From: Roseovarius sp.
GTDB taxonomy: Bacteria; Pseudomonadota; Alphaproteobacteria; Rhodobacterales; Rhodobacteraceae
NCBI RefSeq assembly: GCF_027019125.1
Contig: NZ_JALUXE010000030.1
Location: 310,001-374,000, forward strand
DNA: 64,000 bases
Direction of reading: 5' to 3'
The notes below the pieces were generated by a model that worked only from the letters and a program-made list of their open reading frames with translations, had not been told where the DNA came from and made no database searches. The position numbers were made by a program, and so were the translations under genes. Shown here in pieces: positions 38,774 through 51,725 of the stretch. The first letter of the stretch is position 1; each line of letters opens with the position of its first letter.

Positions 38774-41700
38774 TCATTCTGCCGCCACCCCTTCCATTCG
38801 ATCCTCCATCGCCGCCGCTGCGGATTGGAGTGCTGCAAGGGTCGCGGCATCTGTTTGCCAATAGGCGCGGTCATGTGCCTCCAGCAGACGGTTGGCCATG
38901 CGCGACGAGGCCACCGGGTTGAGATCGCTCAACCGTTTGCGCATCGCCTCATCAAGCACGAAGGTTTCGGAAATCCGCTGATAGATCCAAGGCTCCACCT
39001 GTCCGGTGGTGGCCGACCAGCCCATCGTATTGGTCACATGCGCCTCGATCTGGCGCACGCCTTCGGCCCCGTGGCGCAAGAGGCCTTCGTGGAATTTCGG
39101 GTTGAGCGAGCGGGCACGGGTTTCAAGCGCCACCTGATCGGCGAGTGTGCGCACGGTGCCTGTGCCGCGCGTGGTGTCGGAGATGTAGATCGCGGCCTCC
39201 TGGCCGCCGCGCGCCCGGCGCACGGCGCGGGAAATCCCGCCCAGCGTGTCGAAATAATGGTCCACGGTGGTGACACCGAGTTCGACCGACTCGAGGTTCT
39301 GATACGCCACCTCGACCCGTTCCAGCGCCGCCTGCAAAAGCGCGCTTTGCGCCGTGGCCTTGCCGTTGACGCCGTAGGCAAAGCCCTTGCGCGCCTGATA
39401 GGCGTCGGCCAGCTCATCCTCATCGTCAAAGGCAGAGCTGTCGACCAACTGATTGACGTTCGAGCCATAGGCGCCCTCGGCATTCGAGAACACCCGCAGT
39501 GCCGCCGTTTCCAGATCGCAGCCTGTTTTGGCCATCTGTGCGCGGACATGGGCGCGGATATAGTTCATCTCGTCGGGCTCATCGGCGCCGGCTGCCACCA
39601 GCGCCGCCTCGGCCAGCATCCGCACCTGCAAGGGAAGCAGGTCGCGGAAAATGCCCGAGAGCGTCATCATCACGTCGATGCGCGGGCGGCCCAGCACCTC
39701 GAGCGGGATCAGGTCCGCACCTGAGAGGCGGCCGAAGGAGTCGAACCGCGGCTTGGCCCCCATCAGCGCCAATGCCTGTGCCATGGGCGCGCCGTCCGAT
39801 TTGATATTGTCCGACCCCCAGAGCACGAGAGCCACCGAACGCGGCAGGCTCTTGTGGGTTTCCAGCAGGCGTGCCGCCTGACGCGCGCCATCGCGGCAGG
39901 CGAATTCGGTGGGCATGCGGAAGGGATCAAAGGCATGGATATTGCGCCCTGTGGGCAGGATATCGGCCGAGCGGATCAGGTCGCCGCCGGGCACGGGCGG
40001 GGTGAAGCGCCCGCCCAGGGCGCGCAAGAGCGCCGCAATCTCGGTTTCCTGTTGCAAGAGGGTATCCACCCGCGCCCGTGTTTCGGCATCGCTGCCGTCC
40101 ATGATCTCGAGATATCCGGCGCGCGCCTCGGCGCTCATGGGACGACCCAGCACATGCAGGCCTTCGGGGATCAGCGCATCCTCGGTTTCCAGCAGTTTGA
40201 GCCAGAGTGTGTCGGGGTCGCGCCCGGCCATGTCGACCGTCACGGCCTGCTCGGCGATCAGGGCGCGCAATTCCTCGCGCTCGGGCGCGTCGCCCGCCAT
40301 TTCACGCCAGCGCTTGAGGCTGTCCTTGAGTTCCGCGAGCCCCTTGTAGAGGCCCGAGGCGGCCAAGGGCGGCGTCAGATGCGTCACCGTCACAGCCCCT
40401 GTGCGGCGCTTGGCCAGACTCGCCTCGGAGGGGTTGTTGGAGGGGTAGAGATAGACATTGGGCATGTCGCCAATCAGCCGGTCCGGCCAGCAGGCTGCCC
40501 CCGGTCCGGCCTGTTTGCCCGGCATGAATTCCAGCGCGCCGTGCATCCCGAAATGCAAGAGCACATCGGCCTGAAAGCCGGTCTTGAGCCAGAGGTAGAA
40601 TTGCGTGAACGCATGGGTCGGGGCAAATCCGCGCTCGAACAATAGGCGCATCGGGTCGCCCTCGTAGCCAAAGGCCGGTTGCAGCCCGACAAAGACATTG
40701 CCGAACTCGGCGCCGAGGATGAACACCCCGCGCCCGTCCGATTGCACCTTGCCCGGGGCTGCGCCCCATTGCGCCTCGATCTCGCGCAGCCAGGGCGTGC
40801 CTGCCACAATGTCATCGGCGCTGACATGCGCGGCGATATTGGCCTCTTGCCCGTATTGGCGGGCGCTCCCTTCTAGAACCGCGCGGCGCAGGTCTTCGAC
40901 CGTTGCGGGCGGGGTCAGGTCATAGCCGCGCGCGGCCATGGCATGCAGCATGTTGTGCAGCGATTGAAAGACATCGAGATAGGCCGCCGTACCCGCCGCC
41001 CCGGCATTGGGCGGAAAGCCGAAGAGCACAATGCCCACGCGGCGCGTCGCCACCTCTTGCCGGCGCAGATGCGCCAGCCGCGCGACCCGCGCCGCCAGAA
41101 TGTCGATCCGCTCGGGGCAGGGGGCCATCGCCTTGGCCCCGCCGCCGGTGCAGCGGCGCGCGCAGCCGTCGCAGGCCGTATCGCCATGACGCCCGGCAAA
41201 GACCGTGGGGTTCGTGGCACCGTCGATTTCGGGCAGGGCCACCAGCATGGTTGTTTCGATCGGTCCCAGCCCGCCCGCCGATCCGGCCCATTGGGCAAGG
41301 GTCTGAAATTCGAGCGGATGGGCGGCGACGTAAGGAACGTCAAGGCGGCTCAGAACATCGACTGCGGCTGCGCTGTCATTATACGCGGGGCCGCCCACGA
41401 GGCTGAAGCCGGTCAGCGATACCAGCGTATCGACACGTCCCTCGAAGAACCGCTCGACCGCCGGGCGGCCATCAAGCCCCGACGCAAAGGCCGGGATCAC
41501 CTTGAGGCCGCGCGCCTCGAACGCCCGGATCACCGCGTCATAATGCGCGTGATCTCCCGAGAGGACATAGCTTCGCATGACCAAGAGGCCGACCGTGCCC
41601 GTTGCCTCGTGGGGTGCGGGCAGGCGGGTGAGGTCGGTCGTGATCCGCTCGGGCAGGTCGGGATGGTAGAGACCCACCTCGGGGTAATCCTGCGGGGCGG

Positions 41701-42320
41701 GGGCGCGCAGCGCGCGAAAGCGGGCCTCGTGGCCATAGCGCGACATCAGGAACCGCAGCATGGCCTCGATGTTGTCGTCCGAGGTGCCGAGCCAGTATTG
41801 CATGACAAGGAACCATGCGCGCAGGTCCTGCGCCTTGCCGGGGATATATTTCAGGATGCGCGGCAGGCGACGCAGCATCTTCATCTTCTTCTCGCCAGAC
41901 TCCGCCGACGGCTTGTCGGTGCCGCGCAGGCGCTTGATCAGCTTGCGCGCACCGGTTTCGGGGGCGGCCATGTCGAGCGTGCCCATGCGGGTCAGTTTCA
42001 CGATCTGGGCATCGGCGATGATGCCGATCATCGCGTCACAGTGATCGCGCCGTGCGCGCAGGTCCGGCAAGATCGCGCGGATGTGATCTTCGAGAAAAAG
42101 CAGGCTTATGAGGATCAGGTCGCCGCGCGCGATATCGGCGCGGGCGGCGTCGAGTGCCGTTGGATTCTCGCCCCATTCGGCGGCGGCATGGACCTTGAGC
42201 GTGAGGCCGGGAAATTCCGCCGCCATCCTCTCGGCCACCCGCGCGCAGGCCCCTGCCGCATGGGCATCCAGCGTGAGGATCACGACGCGGTAAGGGGCTG
42301 TCGCGGCCGGGGGGATCACG

Positions 42321-42331
<11 letters not shown>
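38774..42331 (-). CDS. bchH: Magnesium chelatase subunit H
   Basis: This 1185-residue porphyrin-binding subunit inserts Mg2+ into protoporphyrin IX together with BchI and BchD, whose genes are not in the window. It matches the CobN/BchH family: the N-terminal [21 protein letters not shown], the [31 protein letters not shown] region near 570 (in pieces) with its conserved HGxxE-type histidine and Glu, and [17 protein letters not shown] near 890. The start overlaps the bchB end by 11 bases. Confidence 0.97.
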
Positions 42332-45627
<3,296 letters not shown>

Positions 45628-45661
45628 ATCCCCTCCGGTCCCGTGCCTCTGGCCTGTTCCA

Positions 45662-45691
45662 ATGCTACGACTCGAAGGTCAAATGTGTCAA
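45662..45691 (-). promoter_or_regulatory. bchF sigma-70-type promoter
   Basis: On the minus strand, TTGACA (45686-45691) is followed by an 18-base spacer and TAGCAT (45662-45667), about 35 bases before the bchF ATG. The -35 box lies within the PpsR palindrome, so the repressor would exclude RNA polymerase. Confidence 0.6.
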
Positions 45692-45703
45692 TTATAATTT
45701 ACA
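45686..45703. promoter_or_regulatory. PpsR/CrtJ operator at bchF
   Basis: TGTCAATTATAATTTACA is an exact TGT-N12-ACA palindrome with an AT-rich centre, overlapping the bchF -35 box. Confidence 0.85.
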
Positions 45704-45866
45704 CTTTTGAAGGTGAGCGAACTGTAATGAAAAATGGACTTCTGCCGTTCAAGGTGGCAGGGAGTGCTGCTATGCGCTATTTTTGTGCACAATATTTGTG
45801 AAGCTGTGGGCGGTTTGTCCGAGATCCCGGTGAATTGGTGCGTTGGCCCGATTTCTTGCCTGATCC

Positions 45867-45884
45867 TGTCAGGATAATTTGACA
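45867..45884. promoter_or_regulatory. PpsR/CrtJ operator at aerR
   Basis: TGTCAGGATAATTTGACA is an exact TGT-N12-ACA palindrome, and contains a TTGACA -35-like box reading toward aerR. I see no good -10 box at 16-18 bases. Confidence 0.75.
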
Positions 45885-46013
45885 TTTGGCCTTTGCGCCC
45901 GCAGACTGGAGACACGGAGCAGGAAACGCGCCCCCCTTTGTCCCGTGCGCGATTCGCAGTATAGCGATACGCAGAGGTTCGCGGGATGGTAGGGTCGCCT
46001 GGGAGGGCAAGGC

Positions 46014-46808
46014 ATGAGGGAACCCGACGACAGCGGGTCTGGTCCGCAAGCATCAGGGATAAGATTTCTTGTCGAGTCCGCCTTGCGCAAAGTGGCGCTC
46101 GACAAGCAGGGTGGGGATATTCCGAAGAGCAAAGCCGAGTGGATTACGAGGCTCTGTGCGGCTTTGACCGACGACTCCGAGATGGCGCATCAGCGCGTCA
46201 TTGCCGCCATGATGGCCAACGGGATTTCGTCCAAAGATATTTACCAGACCTATGTGCCGGACGCGGCGCGCTTCCTTGGCGAAATGTGGGTGCAGGACAA
46301 GGCCAGCTTTGTCGATGTGACCGTGGGCGCGGCGCGGCTTCAGGAGTTGTTTCGGTCGCGCGACGCGGGGGATATGGGCGGCTGGATGGATCGCAGCATT
46401 CCGCTTGGGCAGTCGGTGCTGATGATTGTGCCGACGTTCGAGGATCACTCGATCGGCGCATTTGTCGCGGCGGATCAGTTCCGCCGGCATGGTATTTGGG
46501 TTCACATGGCCATCGGGCTTGAGGATAAGGAGCTGAAACACCTGCTGGGCTCTGGCAGGTTCGTTATGGCCGGTATCACGGCGGGCAGTCTGAAAACGCT
46601 TGAACAATTGACGGAATTGATAGATTACCTACGTTCTAATTTGGACAGTTGTCCGCCCATCGTCATCGGGGGGCGTTTGGTGGACAAGCCGGGGGAAGTG
46701 GAAAAGCGGACTGGTGCGGATTTTGCAGTACGGACAGCACGAGAGGCGATTGAGCTGTGCGGTCTTGCATCCGTAGTTGATCCGTTGTCAATCGACGCAA
46801 ACACGTAA
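46014..46808 (+). CDS. aerR: AerR/PpaA, cobalamin-binding antirepressor of PpsR
   Basis: A 264-residue regulator with an N-terminal helical domain (about 40-115) and a C-terminal B12-binding Rossmann-like domain. The cobalamin motif D144-H145-x-x-G148 (EDHSIGAF) can be seen. In Rhodobacter capsulatus, AerR binds photolysed adenosyl- or hydroxocobalamin via this His and modulates CrtJ/PpsR. It is directly upstream of ppsR (36-base gap), with a PpsR operator before it. It is also called ppaA. Confidence 0.93.
   Translation: MREPDDSGSGPQASGIRFLVESALRKVALDKQGGDIPKSKAEWITRLCAALTDDSEMAHQRVIAAMMANGISSKDIYQTYVPDAARFLGEMWVQDKASFVDVTVGAARLQELFRSRDAGDMGGWMDRSIPLGQSVLMIVPTFEDHSIGAFVAADQFRRHGIWVHMAIGLEDKELKHLLGSGRFVMAGITAGSLKTLEQLTELIDYLRSNLDSCPPIVIGGRLVDKPGEVEKRTGADFAVRTAREAIELCGLASVVDPLSIDANT
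46786..46803. promoter_or_regulatory. Possible PpsR operator before ppsR
   Basis: TGTCAATCGACGCAAACA fits TGT-N12-ACA and lies at the very end of aerR, 41 bases before the ppsR start. It could allow autoregulation, but it is inside coding sequence and a chance match is possible. Confidence 0.35.
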
Positions 46809-46844
46809 TCCGCGCGCCCTGCGCGCGAGAGTTGGGATAGCAGC

Positions 46845-48275
46845 GTGACGAAGCAGAACAGGACGTCTGAGCGGCCCCTAACGGGTGGATTGCCCGGATC
46901 ATCAAGTGTAGATCGCTTGATCGAGCAGGCATCCGACATCGCGGTGATGCTTGATGACAAGTCGCGTGTGGCCGCCATTTCCGTGAGTCCGGAGTTGCCA
47001 GAGCTTGGCAGTCTGGAGCATTGGGTGGGGCGGGATTTCCGCAATTTCCTGACGACCGAAAGCCGCACCAAGTTTGATGGCCGACTGGCCGAGATGCGCG
47101 CTGATCCCGATGCTCTGCCGCGTCCCATCGAATTGAACCACCGTGATAACGCGAACTGGGAATTCCCGGTCCGCTACACGCTGCATCGCGAGGCTGACAG
47201 TGGTGGTATTCTGTTGCTGGGGCGCGACATGCAGCCTCTGGCGGAAATTCAGCAACGCCTTGTGCGCGAGCAGATGGCGCGCGAGCGCGAACTCGAAAAG
47301 TTTCGCGGCATCGAGACCTGTTACCGGGTTGTGCTTGAGGCCTCGGAGACACCGCTTGTGCTGGTCGAGCCGGATCAGGGACGCATTCGTGACATCAATT
47401 CCGCGGGCGCACTCTTGCTTGGGTCCAAGCGGGACGTGCTGGCGGGCAATGCCTTTGCGCAGGCCTTCGAGGGGCAGCGCCGGGGCGGGTTCATGGACCA
47501 GTTGCGCGCTGCGGCGGCCTCGGACGAGATCACGGGGGTCGAGGCGGTGGCGCGGCGCAATGGGCGTCTGGTGCAGTTGAGCCCGGATTTCTTTCGCGCC
47601 TCGGGTGAGGTGCTGATGCTGTGCCGTATGGCGCCGGTCGAGGATGAAGAGGCGGCACGCCCCGAGTCGGCGCAGTCGCTCACGGCGCTCTTCGAGGCGG
47701 CCAGCGATGCGATCGTGTTGCTCGACGCCAATGGTATGGTTCGGGATGCGAACGAGGGCTTCTTGGTGCTGTCCGATGCCGCGCAATTGCGTGATGTGCA
47801 GGGTCGCTCGATGGCGGATTTCCTGTCGCGCGGCAGTGTCGATCTCAAGCTTATTCTCGACAATACCCGCAAGACAGGCCGGATGCGCAGCTATGCAGCC
47901 CAGGTGCAGAGCATCGTGGGCACGCGCACGTCGGTGGATATTTCCGCCGCGCGGTTGCGCGGGCGCAATGCCGATCTGGGCGTCGGACTTATCATCCGTG
48001 ACACCAGCCCACGCGATCTGCCCAGTCTTGAAGAAGCCTCTGCAGTGGTCAGCGAAGAGGCGATGCGCAATGTGATGGACCTTGTCGGCACTGCCTCGCT
48101 CAAGGAACTGGTATCCGCGACGTCGGATGTGGTCGAAAAGATGTGCATCGAAACCGCTGTGCGGTTGACCAACAACAACCGGGTCGCTGCGGCCGAAATG
48201 CTGGGCCTGTCGCGTCAGAGCCTTTATGTCAAGCTGCGCAAGTTCGGTTTGATCAACGCGCAGGATGATGAATAG
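46845..48275 (+). CDS. ppsR: PpsR/CrtJ, redox-responsive repressor of photosynthesis genes
   Basis: This 476-residue repressor has three PAS-like regions (about 25-130, 160-265, 285-390) joined by a helix, with a coiled segment (LVREQMARERELEKF, about 139-153), and a C-terminal Fis-type HTH (about 441-468, VAAAEMLGLSRQSLYVKLRK). Cysteines are C159, C260 and C434; C434 sits just before the HTH like the redox-active Cys of Rhodobacter PpsR/CrtJ. It binds TGT-N12-ACA sites such as those listed here. It starts with GTG. Confidence 0.95.
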   Translation: MTKQNRTSERPLTGGLPGSSSVDRLIEQASDIAVMLDDKSRVAAISVSPELPELGSLEHWVGRDFRNFLTTESRTKFDGRLAEMRADPDALPRPIELNHRDNANWEFPVRYTLHREADSGGILLLGRDMQPLAEIQQRLVREQMARERELEKFRGIETCYRVVLEASETPLVLVEPDQGRIRDINSAGALLLGSKRDVLAGNAFAQAFEGQRRGGFMDQLRAAAASDEITGVEAVARRNGRLVQLSPDFFRASGEVLMLCRMAPVEDEEAARPESAQSLTALFEAASDAIVLLDANGMVRDANEGFLVLSDAAQLRDVQGRSMADFLSRGSVDLKLILDNTRKTGRMRSYAAQVQSIVGTRTSVDISAARLRGRNADLGVGLIIRDTSPRDLPSLEEASAVVSEEAMRNVMDLVGTASLKELVSATSDVVEKMCIETAVRLTNNNRVAAAEMLGLSRQSLYVKLRKFGLINAQDDE

Positions 48276-48323
48276 GCCGATTTGCGTGCCTTCTCTCGAG
48301 AATCCGCTTCCCTCACGATGGAT

Positions 48324-48341
48324 TGTATAGTTTAATTGACA
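48324..48341. promoter_or_regulatory. PpsR/CrtJ operator 1 at bchG
   Basis: An exact TGT-N12-ACA palindrome ends 2 bases before the bchG ATG. It also holds a TATAGT -10-like box (48326-48331), and a TTGACA box in its right half. Confidence 0.75.
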
Positions 48342-48343
48342 CC

Positions 48344-49255
48344 ATGAGTGTCACAGCGTCCTTACACATCGTGCGCCGCCTGCCAGAGCCTCGTGCCCTG
48401 CTGACCCTTATCAAGCCGATCACATGGTTCCCCCCGATCTGGGCCTATTTGTGTGGTGTGATCTCGTCGGGTGTTTCCCCCCTGAACAATTGGGGCTTGG
48501 TGATCCTTGGCATGGTGCTTGCGGGCCCGGTGGTCTGTGGCATGAGTCAGGCGGCGAATGACTGGTGCGACCGGCATGTGGACGCGATCAACGAGCCGCA
48601 TCGCCCGATCCCCTCGGGCCGCGTACCCGGGCGTTGGGGGTTGTGGGTCGCACTTGCGATGTCGGTGCTGGCGTTGGGGATAGGCGCCTTTCTCGGACCC
48701 TGGGGGTTTGGCGCGACGGTGTTCGGCGTGCTGGCGGCCTGGGCCTATTCGGCAGAGCCGGTGCGGCTCAAGCGATCGGGTGTCTGGGGACCGGGCCTTG
48801 TCGGGCTGTGCTATGAGGGGCTGCCGTGGTTCACCGGGGCGGCGGTGCTGGCGGCAGGCGCACCAAGCGGACCGGTCATCGCGATTGCGGCGCTCTATGC
48901 CATCGGCGCGCATGGCATCATGACGCTCAATGATTTCAAGGCACTGGAGGGCGACCGTCAGATGGGCGTCAATTCCTTGCCCGTCACACTTGGTCCGGAG
49001 CGTGCGGCGCGGGTGGCCTGTGCCGTCATGGCCCTGCCGCAACTGGCTGTGATCGGTCTTTTGCTCGCCTGGGGACGCCCGTGGCATGCTGCCGCAATTG
49101 GCGTGCTTGTGCTTGGCCAATTCTGGGCGATGCGTATCCTGCTCTCTGATCCCAAGGGCCGCGCGCCCTGGTATAACGGGACCGGGGTGATGGCCTATGT
49201 CACTGGCATGATGATCGCGGCCTTTGCCCTGCGCATGATCGGAGGTGCGCCATGA
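48344..49255 (+). CDS. bchG: Bacteriochlorophyll synthase (geranylgeranyl transferase)
   Basis: A 303-residue UbiA-family membrane prenyltransferase that esterifies bacteriochlorophyllide with geranylgeranyl diphosphate. The first Asp motif is SQAANDWCDRHVDAINEPHRPIPSG, near 67-91 (in two parts), and the second is LNDFKALEGDRQMGVNSLP near 195. The ATG at 48344 matches the family start (MSV.ASLH..R..PEPRALL), but it has no SD and lies between two PpsR palindromes. The stop overlaps the next gene (ATGA). Confidence 0.96.
   Translation: MSVTASLHIVRRLPEPRALLTLIKPITWFPPIWAYLCGVISSGVSPLNNWGLVILGMVLAGPVVCGMSQAANDWCDRHVDAINEPHRPIPSGRVPGRWGLWVALAMSVLALGIGAFLGPWGFGATVFGVLAAWAYSAEPVRLKRSGVWGPGLVGLCYEGLPWFTGAAVLAAGAPSGPVIAIAALYAIGAHGIMTLNDFKALEGDRQMGVNSLPVTLGPERAARVACAVMALPQLAVIGLLLAWGRPWHAAAIGVLVLGQFWAMRILLSDPKGRAPWYNGTGVMAYVTGMMIAAFALRMIGGAP
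48349..48366. promoter_or_regulatory. PpsR/CrtJ operator 2, inside bchG coding start
   Basis: TGTCACAGCGTCCTTACA is an exact TGT-N12-ACA palindrome, starting five bases after the first base of bchG. It is separated from operator 1 by 7 bases, the same gap class as the bchC pair. Confidence 0.65.
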
Positions 49256-50544
49256 CGCTGAGCTGGCTACAGATTTTCCGTATGGGTCTGGTGCAGATGT
49301 GTCTGGGTGCGGTTGTGGTTCTGACCACCTCGACGCTCAACAGGCTGATGGTGGTGGAATTGGCGCTGCCTGCGGTGTTGCCGGGCCTCCTGGTGGCGCT
49401 GCACTACGGGATTCAGATCACGCGGCCAAATTGGGGCTATCTGTCCGATACGAGCGGGCATCGCACGCGGTGGATCATCGGCGGGATGGCGGTTCTGGCC
49501 TCGGGCGGGTATCTGGCGGCTTTGGCCGTGGTGTTGATGGAAGCACAATTCGGCCTCGGTCTGGCGCTGTCGATCCTCGCCTACGCGCTGATTGGTGTGG
49601 GCGTCGGGGCATCGGGCACGTCCTTGCTGGCGCTCTTGGCCACGGCGACGGCCCCGCGCCGCCGGGCGGCCGCTGCAACGATCACATGGCTCATGATGAT
49701 CGGCGGCATCGCCGTGACGGCGACGGTTGTTGGCGGGTTTCTCGATCCCTATAGCCCGGCCTTGCTGCTGGAAATCGTCGGTGTCGTGGCGATTGGCGCG
49801 GTCGTGCTGACGGCGCTTGCCATTCACGGCATCGAGGCACGTGTCGGGGCGCAGCCCGCCCGCGCAGAGAACCCCCTGCGTTTTCGCGAGGGGTTGGCCG
49901 AGATCTGGGCCGAGCGTGAGGCGCGGCTCTTTACGATTTTCGTGTTTCTGTCGATGACCGCCTATTTCATGCAGGAACTTATCCTCGAGCCCTATGCCGG
50001 GCTGGTGTTTCACTTCACCCCCGGTCAGTCCACCCAACTCAGCGGTGCGCAGAATGGTGGGGTCTTTCTTGGCATGCTGACAGTCGGGGTTGCGGCCACG
50101 GGGCTGCGCCTTGGCTCGATCCGGCATTGGGTTGTGGCGGGTTGTCTGGGATCGGCTTCGGCGCTTGCAGCGATTGCGCTGCTTGGGGCCTCGGGCGCGG
50201 CGACGGCACTCGTCCCGATCGTCGTCGTGCTCGGGTTCTTCAATGGTATGTTTGCCGTGGGTGCGATTGGCGCGATGATGGCCCTTGCGGGGCAGGGGCG
50301 CGAGGCGCGCGAAGGCACGCGCATGGGACTTTGGGGAGCGGCACAGGCGATGGCGGCAGGTTTCGGCGGGTTGGTGGGGGCGGCCTCGGTCGATCTCATG
50401 CGCCTTGTGTCCGATACGGATGCCACGGCGTTTGGCACGGTCTTTTTTCTAGAGGCCGGTCTATTCGTGCTCTCGGCGCTGATGGCGCTCAGGGTGATTG
50501 ATCACGGTCGCGACCGGGGCGCGACACTTGTTCCGGGGGAATGA
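49252..50544 (+). CDS. PucC/BCD-family MFS protein (orf428 homologue)
   Basis: A 430-residue, twelve-helix protein of the PucC family, paralogous to LhaA: it begins FRMGLVQMCLGAVVVLTTSTLNRLMVVELALPAVLPG (in blocks) and has GLWGAAQAMAAGFGGLVGA near 362. In Rhodobacter the gene between bchG and bchP (orf428) has this type and is thought to help deliver bacteriochlorophyll. Four-base overlaps with bchG and bchP show one operon. Confidence 0.92.
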   Translation: MTLSWLQIFRMGLVQMCLGAVVVLTTSTLNRLMVVELALPAVLPGLLVALHYGIQITRPNWGYLSDTSGHRTRWIIGGMAVLASGGYLAALAVVLMEAQFGLGLALSILAYALIGVGVGASGTSLLALLATATAPRRRAAAATITWLMMIGGIAVTATVVGGFLDPYSPALLLEIVGVVAIGAVVLTALAIHGIEARVGAQPARAENPLRFREGLAEIWAEREARLFTIFVFLSMTAYFMQELILEPYAGLVFHFTPGQSTQLSGAQNGGVFLGMLTVGVAATGLRLGSIRHWVVAGCLGSASALAAIALLGASGAATALVPIVVVLGFFNGMFAVGAIGAMMALAGQGREAREGTRMGLWGAAQAMAAGFGGLVGAASVDLMRLVSDTDATAFGTVFFLEAGLFVLSALMALRVIDHGRDRGATLVPGE

Positions 50545-51725
50545 CCATGTTTGATGTCGTCGTGATTGGGGGCGGTCCGTCAGGGGCGACGGCGGCCGAG
50601 GATCTGGCCCGTTCGGGGTATAAGGTGGCGCTGTTGGACCGTGCCGGGCGGATCAAGCCCTGTGGTGGGGCGATCCCGCCGCGTCTCATTGCCGATTTCA
50701 ATCTGCCCGACGATCAGCTCGTGGCCAAGATAACCACCGCGCGCATGATCTCGCCCACAGGGCGGCATGTGGATATTCCCATCGAGAACGGCTTTGTCGG
50801 CATGGTGGACCGCGAGCATTTCGATGAATTCTTGCGGCAGCGTGCAGCACAAGCCGGGGCGGTGCGCGCAACCGGCACCTATCTGCGGATCGACCGCAGC
50901 GGGCCAACCCCGGCGGTGATCTACCGCGACAAGGTCACGGGAAATGAGCGCAGCCTGTCCACACGCCTGATCATCGGTGCGGATGGGGCGCGTTCGAACG
51001 TGGCACGTGACGAAGTGCCGGGGGCTGAGCGCATTCCCTATGTCATCGCCTATCACGAGATCATCGAGGCCCCCACCGCAACCGCGGCCTATGATCCCGA
51101 ACGCTGCGATGTGATCTACGACGGGGCAATCTCGCCGGATTTCTACGGTTGGGTGTTTCCGCATGGCAAATCGGCCAGTGTTGGCATGGGCAGCATGGTC
51201 AAGGACGTCGATCTCAAACGGGCGACTGCCGATCTGCGCGCGGCTTCCGGGTTGAGCGATTGCCCGACGATCCGGCGCGAAGGAGCGCCGATTCCGCTCA
51301 AGCCTCTGGACTGCTGGGACAATGGTCGCGACGTGGTCTTGGCGGGCGATGCCGCCGGGGTGGTTGCGCCATCCTCGGGCGAGGGGATCTATTATGCCAT
51401 GGTCGGGGGGCGCGTGGCCGCGACGGCGGCGAGCGCCTGTCTTGCCTCGGGGCGCGCGCGCGATCTCAAACTGGCCCGGCAACTCTTCATGCGCGAGCAC
51501 AAGACCGTGTTTCGGGTTCTGGCGTCGATGCAGAATGCCTATTATAGGTCCGACGAGCGGCGCGAGCGCTTTGTCTCGCTCTGCCATGACATCGACGTGC
51601 AGCGGCTGACATTCGAGGCCTATATGAACAAGAAACTGGTCAAGGCGCGGCCCATGGCGCATCTCAAGATCGGGTTGAAAAACCTCGCCCATCTCACGCG
51701 GCTGGTGTCCGCGACCCGCACATGA
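50541..51725 (+). CDS. bchP: Geranylgeranyl diphosphate/bacteriochlorophyll reductase
   Basis: This 394-residue FAD/NADPH enzyme reduces the geranylgeranyl tail to phytyl. The FAD motif VVVIGGGPSGATAAEDLARSG is near residue 5 (read in two parts), and the second nucleotide motif, GDAAGVVAPSSGEGIYYAM, near 270. The start is either ATG 50541 (overlapping the upstream stop) or ATG 50547; the protein is the same from residue 3 on. Confidence 0.96.
   Translation: MTMFDVVVIGGGPSGATAAEDLARSGYKVALLDRAGRIKPCGGAIPPRLIADFNLPDDQLVAKITTARMISPTGRHVDIPIENGFVGMVDREHFDEFLRQRAAQAGAVRATGTYLRIDRSGPTPAVIYRDKVTGNERSLSTRLIIGADGARSNVARDEVPGAERIPYVIAYHEIIEAPTATAAYDPERCDVIYDGAISPDFYGWVFPHGKSASVGMGSMVKDVDLKRATADLRAASGLSDCPTIRREGAPIPLKPLDCWDNGRDVVLAGDAAGVVAPSSGEGIYYAMVGGRVAATAASACLASGRARDLKLARQLFMREHKTVFRVLASMQNAYYRSDERRERFVSLCHDIDVQRLTFEAYMNKKLVKARPMAHLKIGLKNLAHLTRLVSATRT

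Larger units (their letters stand above)
45628..46013. other. Divergent bchF / aerR control region
   Basis: This 386-base AT-richer stretch has no convincing gene. It contains the bchF promoter, a perfect PpsR operator near bchF (45686-45703), a one-mismatch site (TGT-N12-ACT at 45723-45740), and a second perfect operator at 45867-45884 on the aerR side. The two perfect sites are 181 bases apart, suiting looping by PpsR oligomers. Confidence 0.75.

Noticed and set aside
45727..45801. 24-codon ORF between bchF and aerR
   Set aside because: It has no good SD, lies over a degenerate operator, and is too short to support as a gene.
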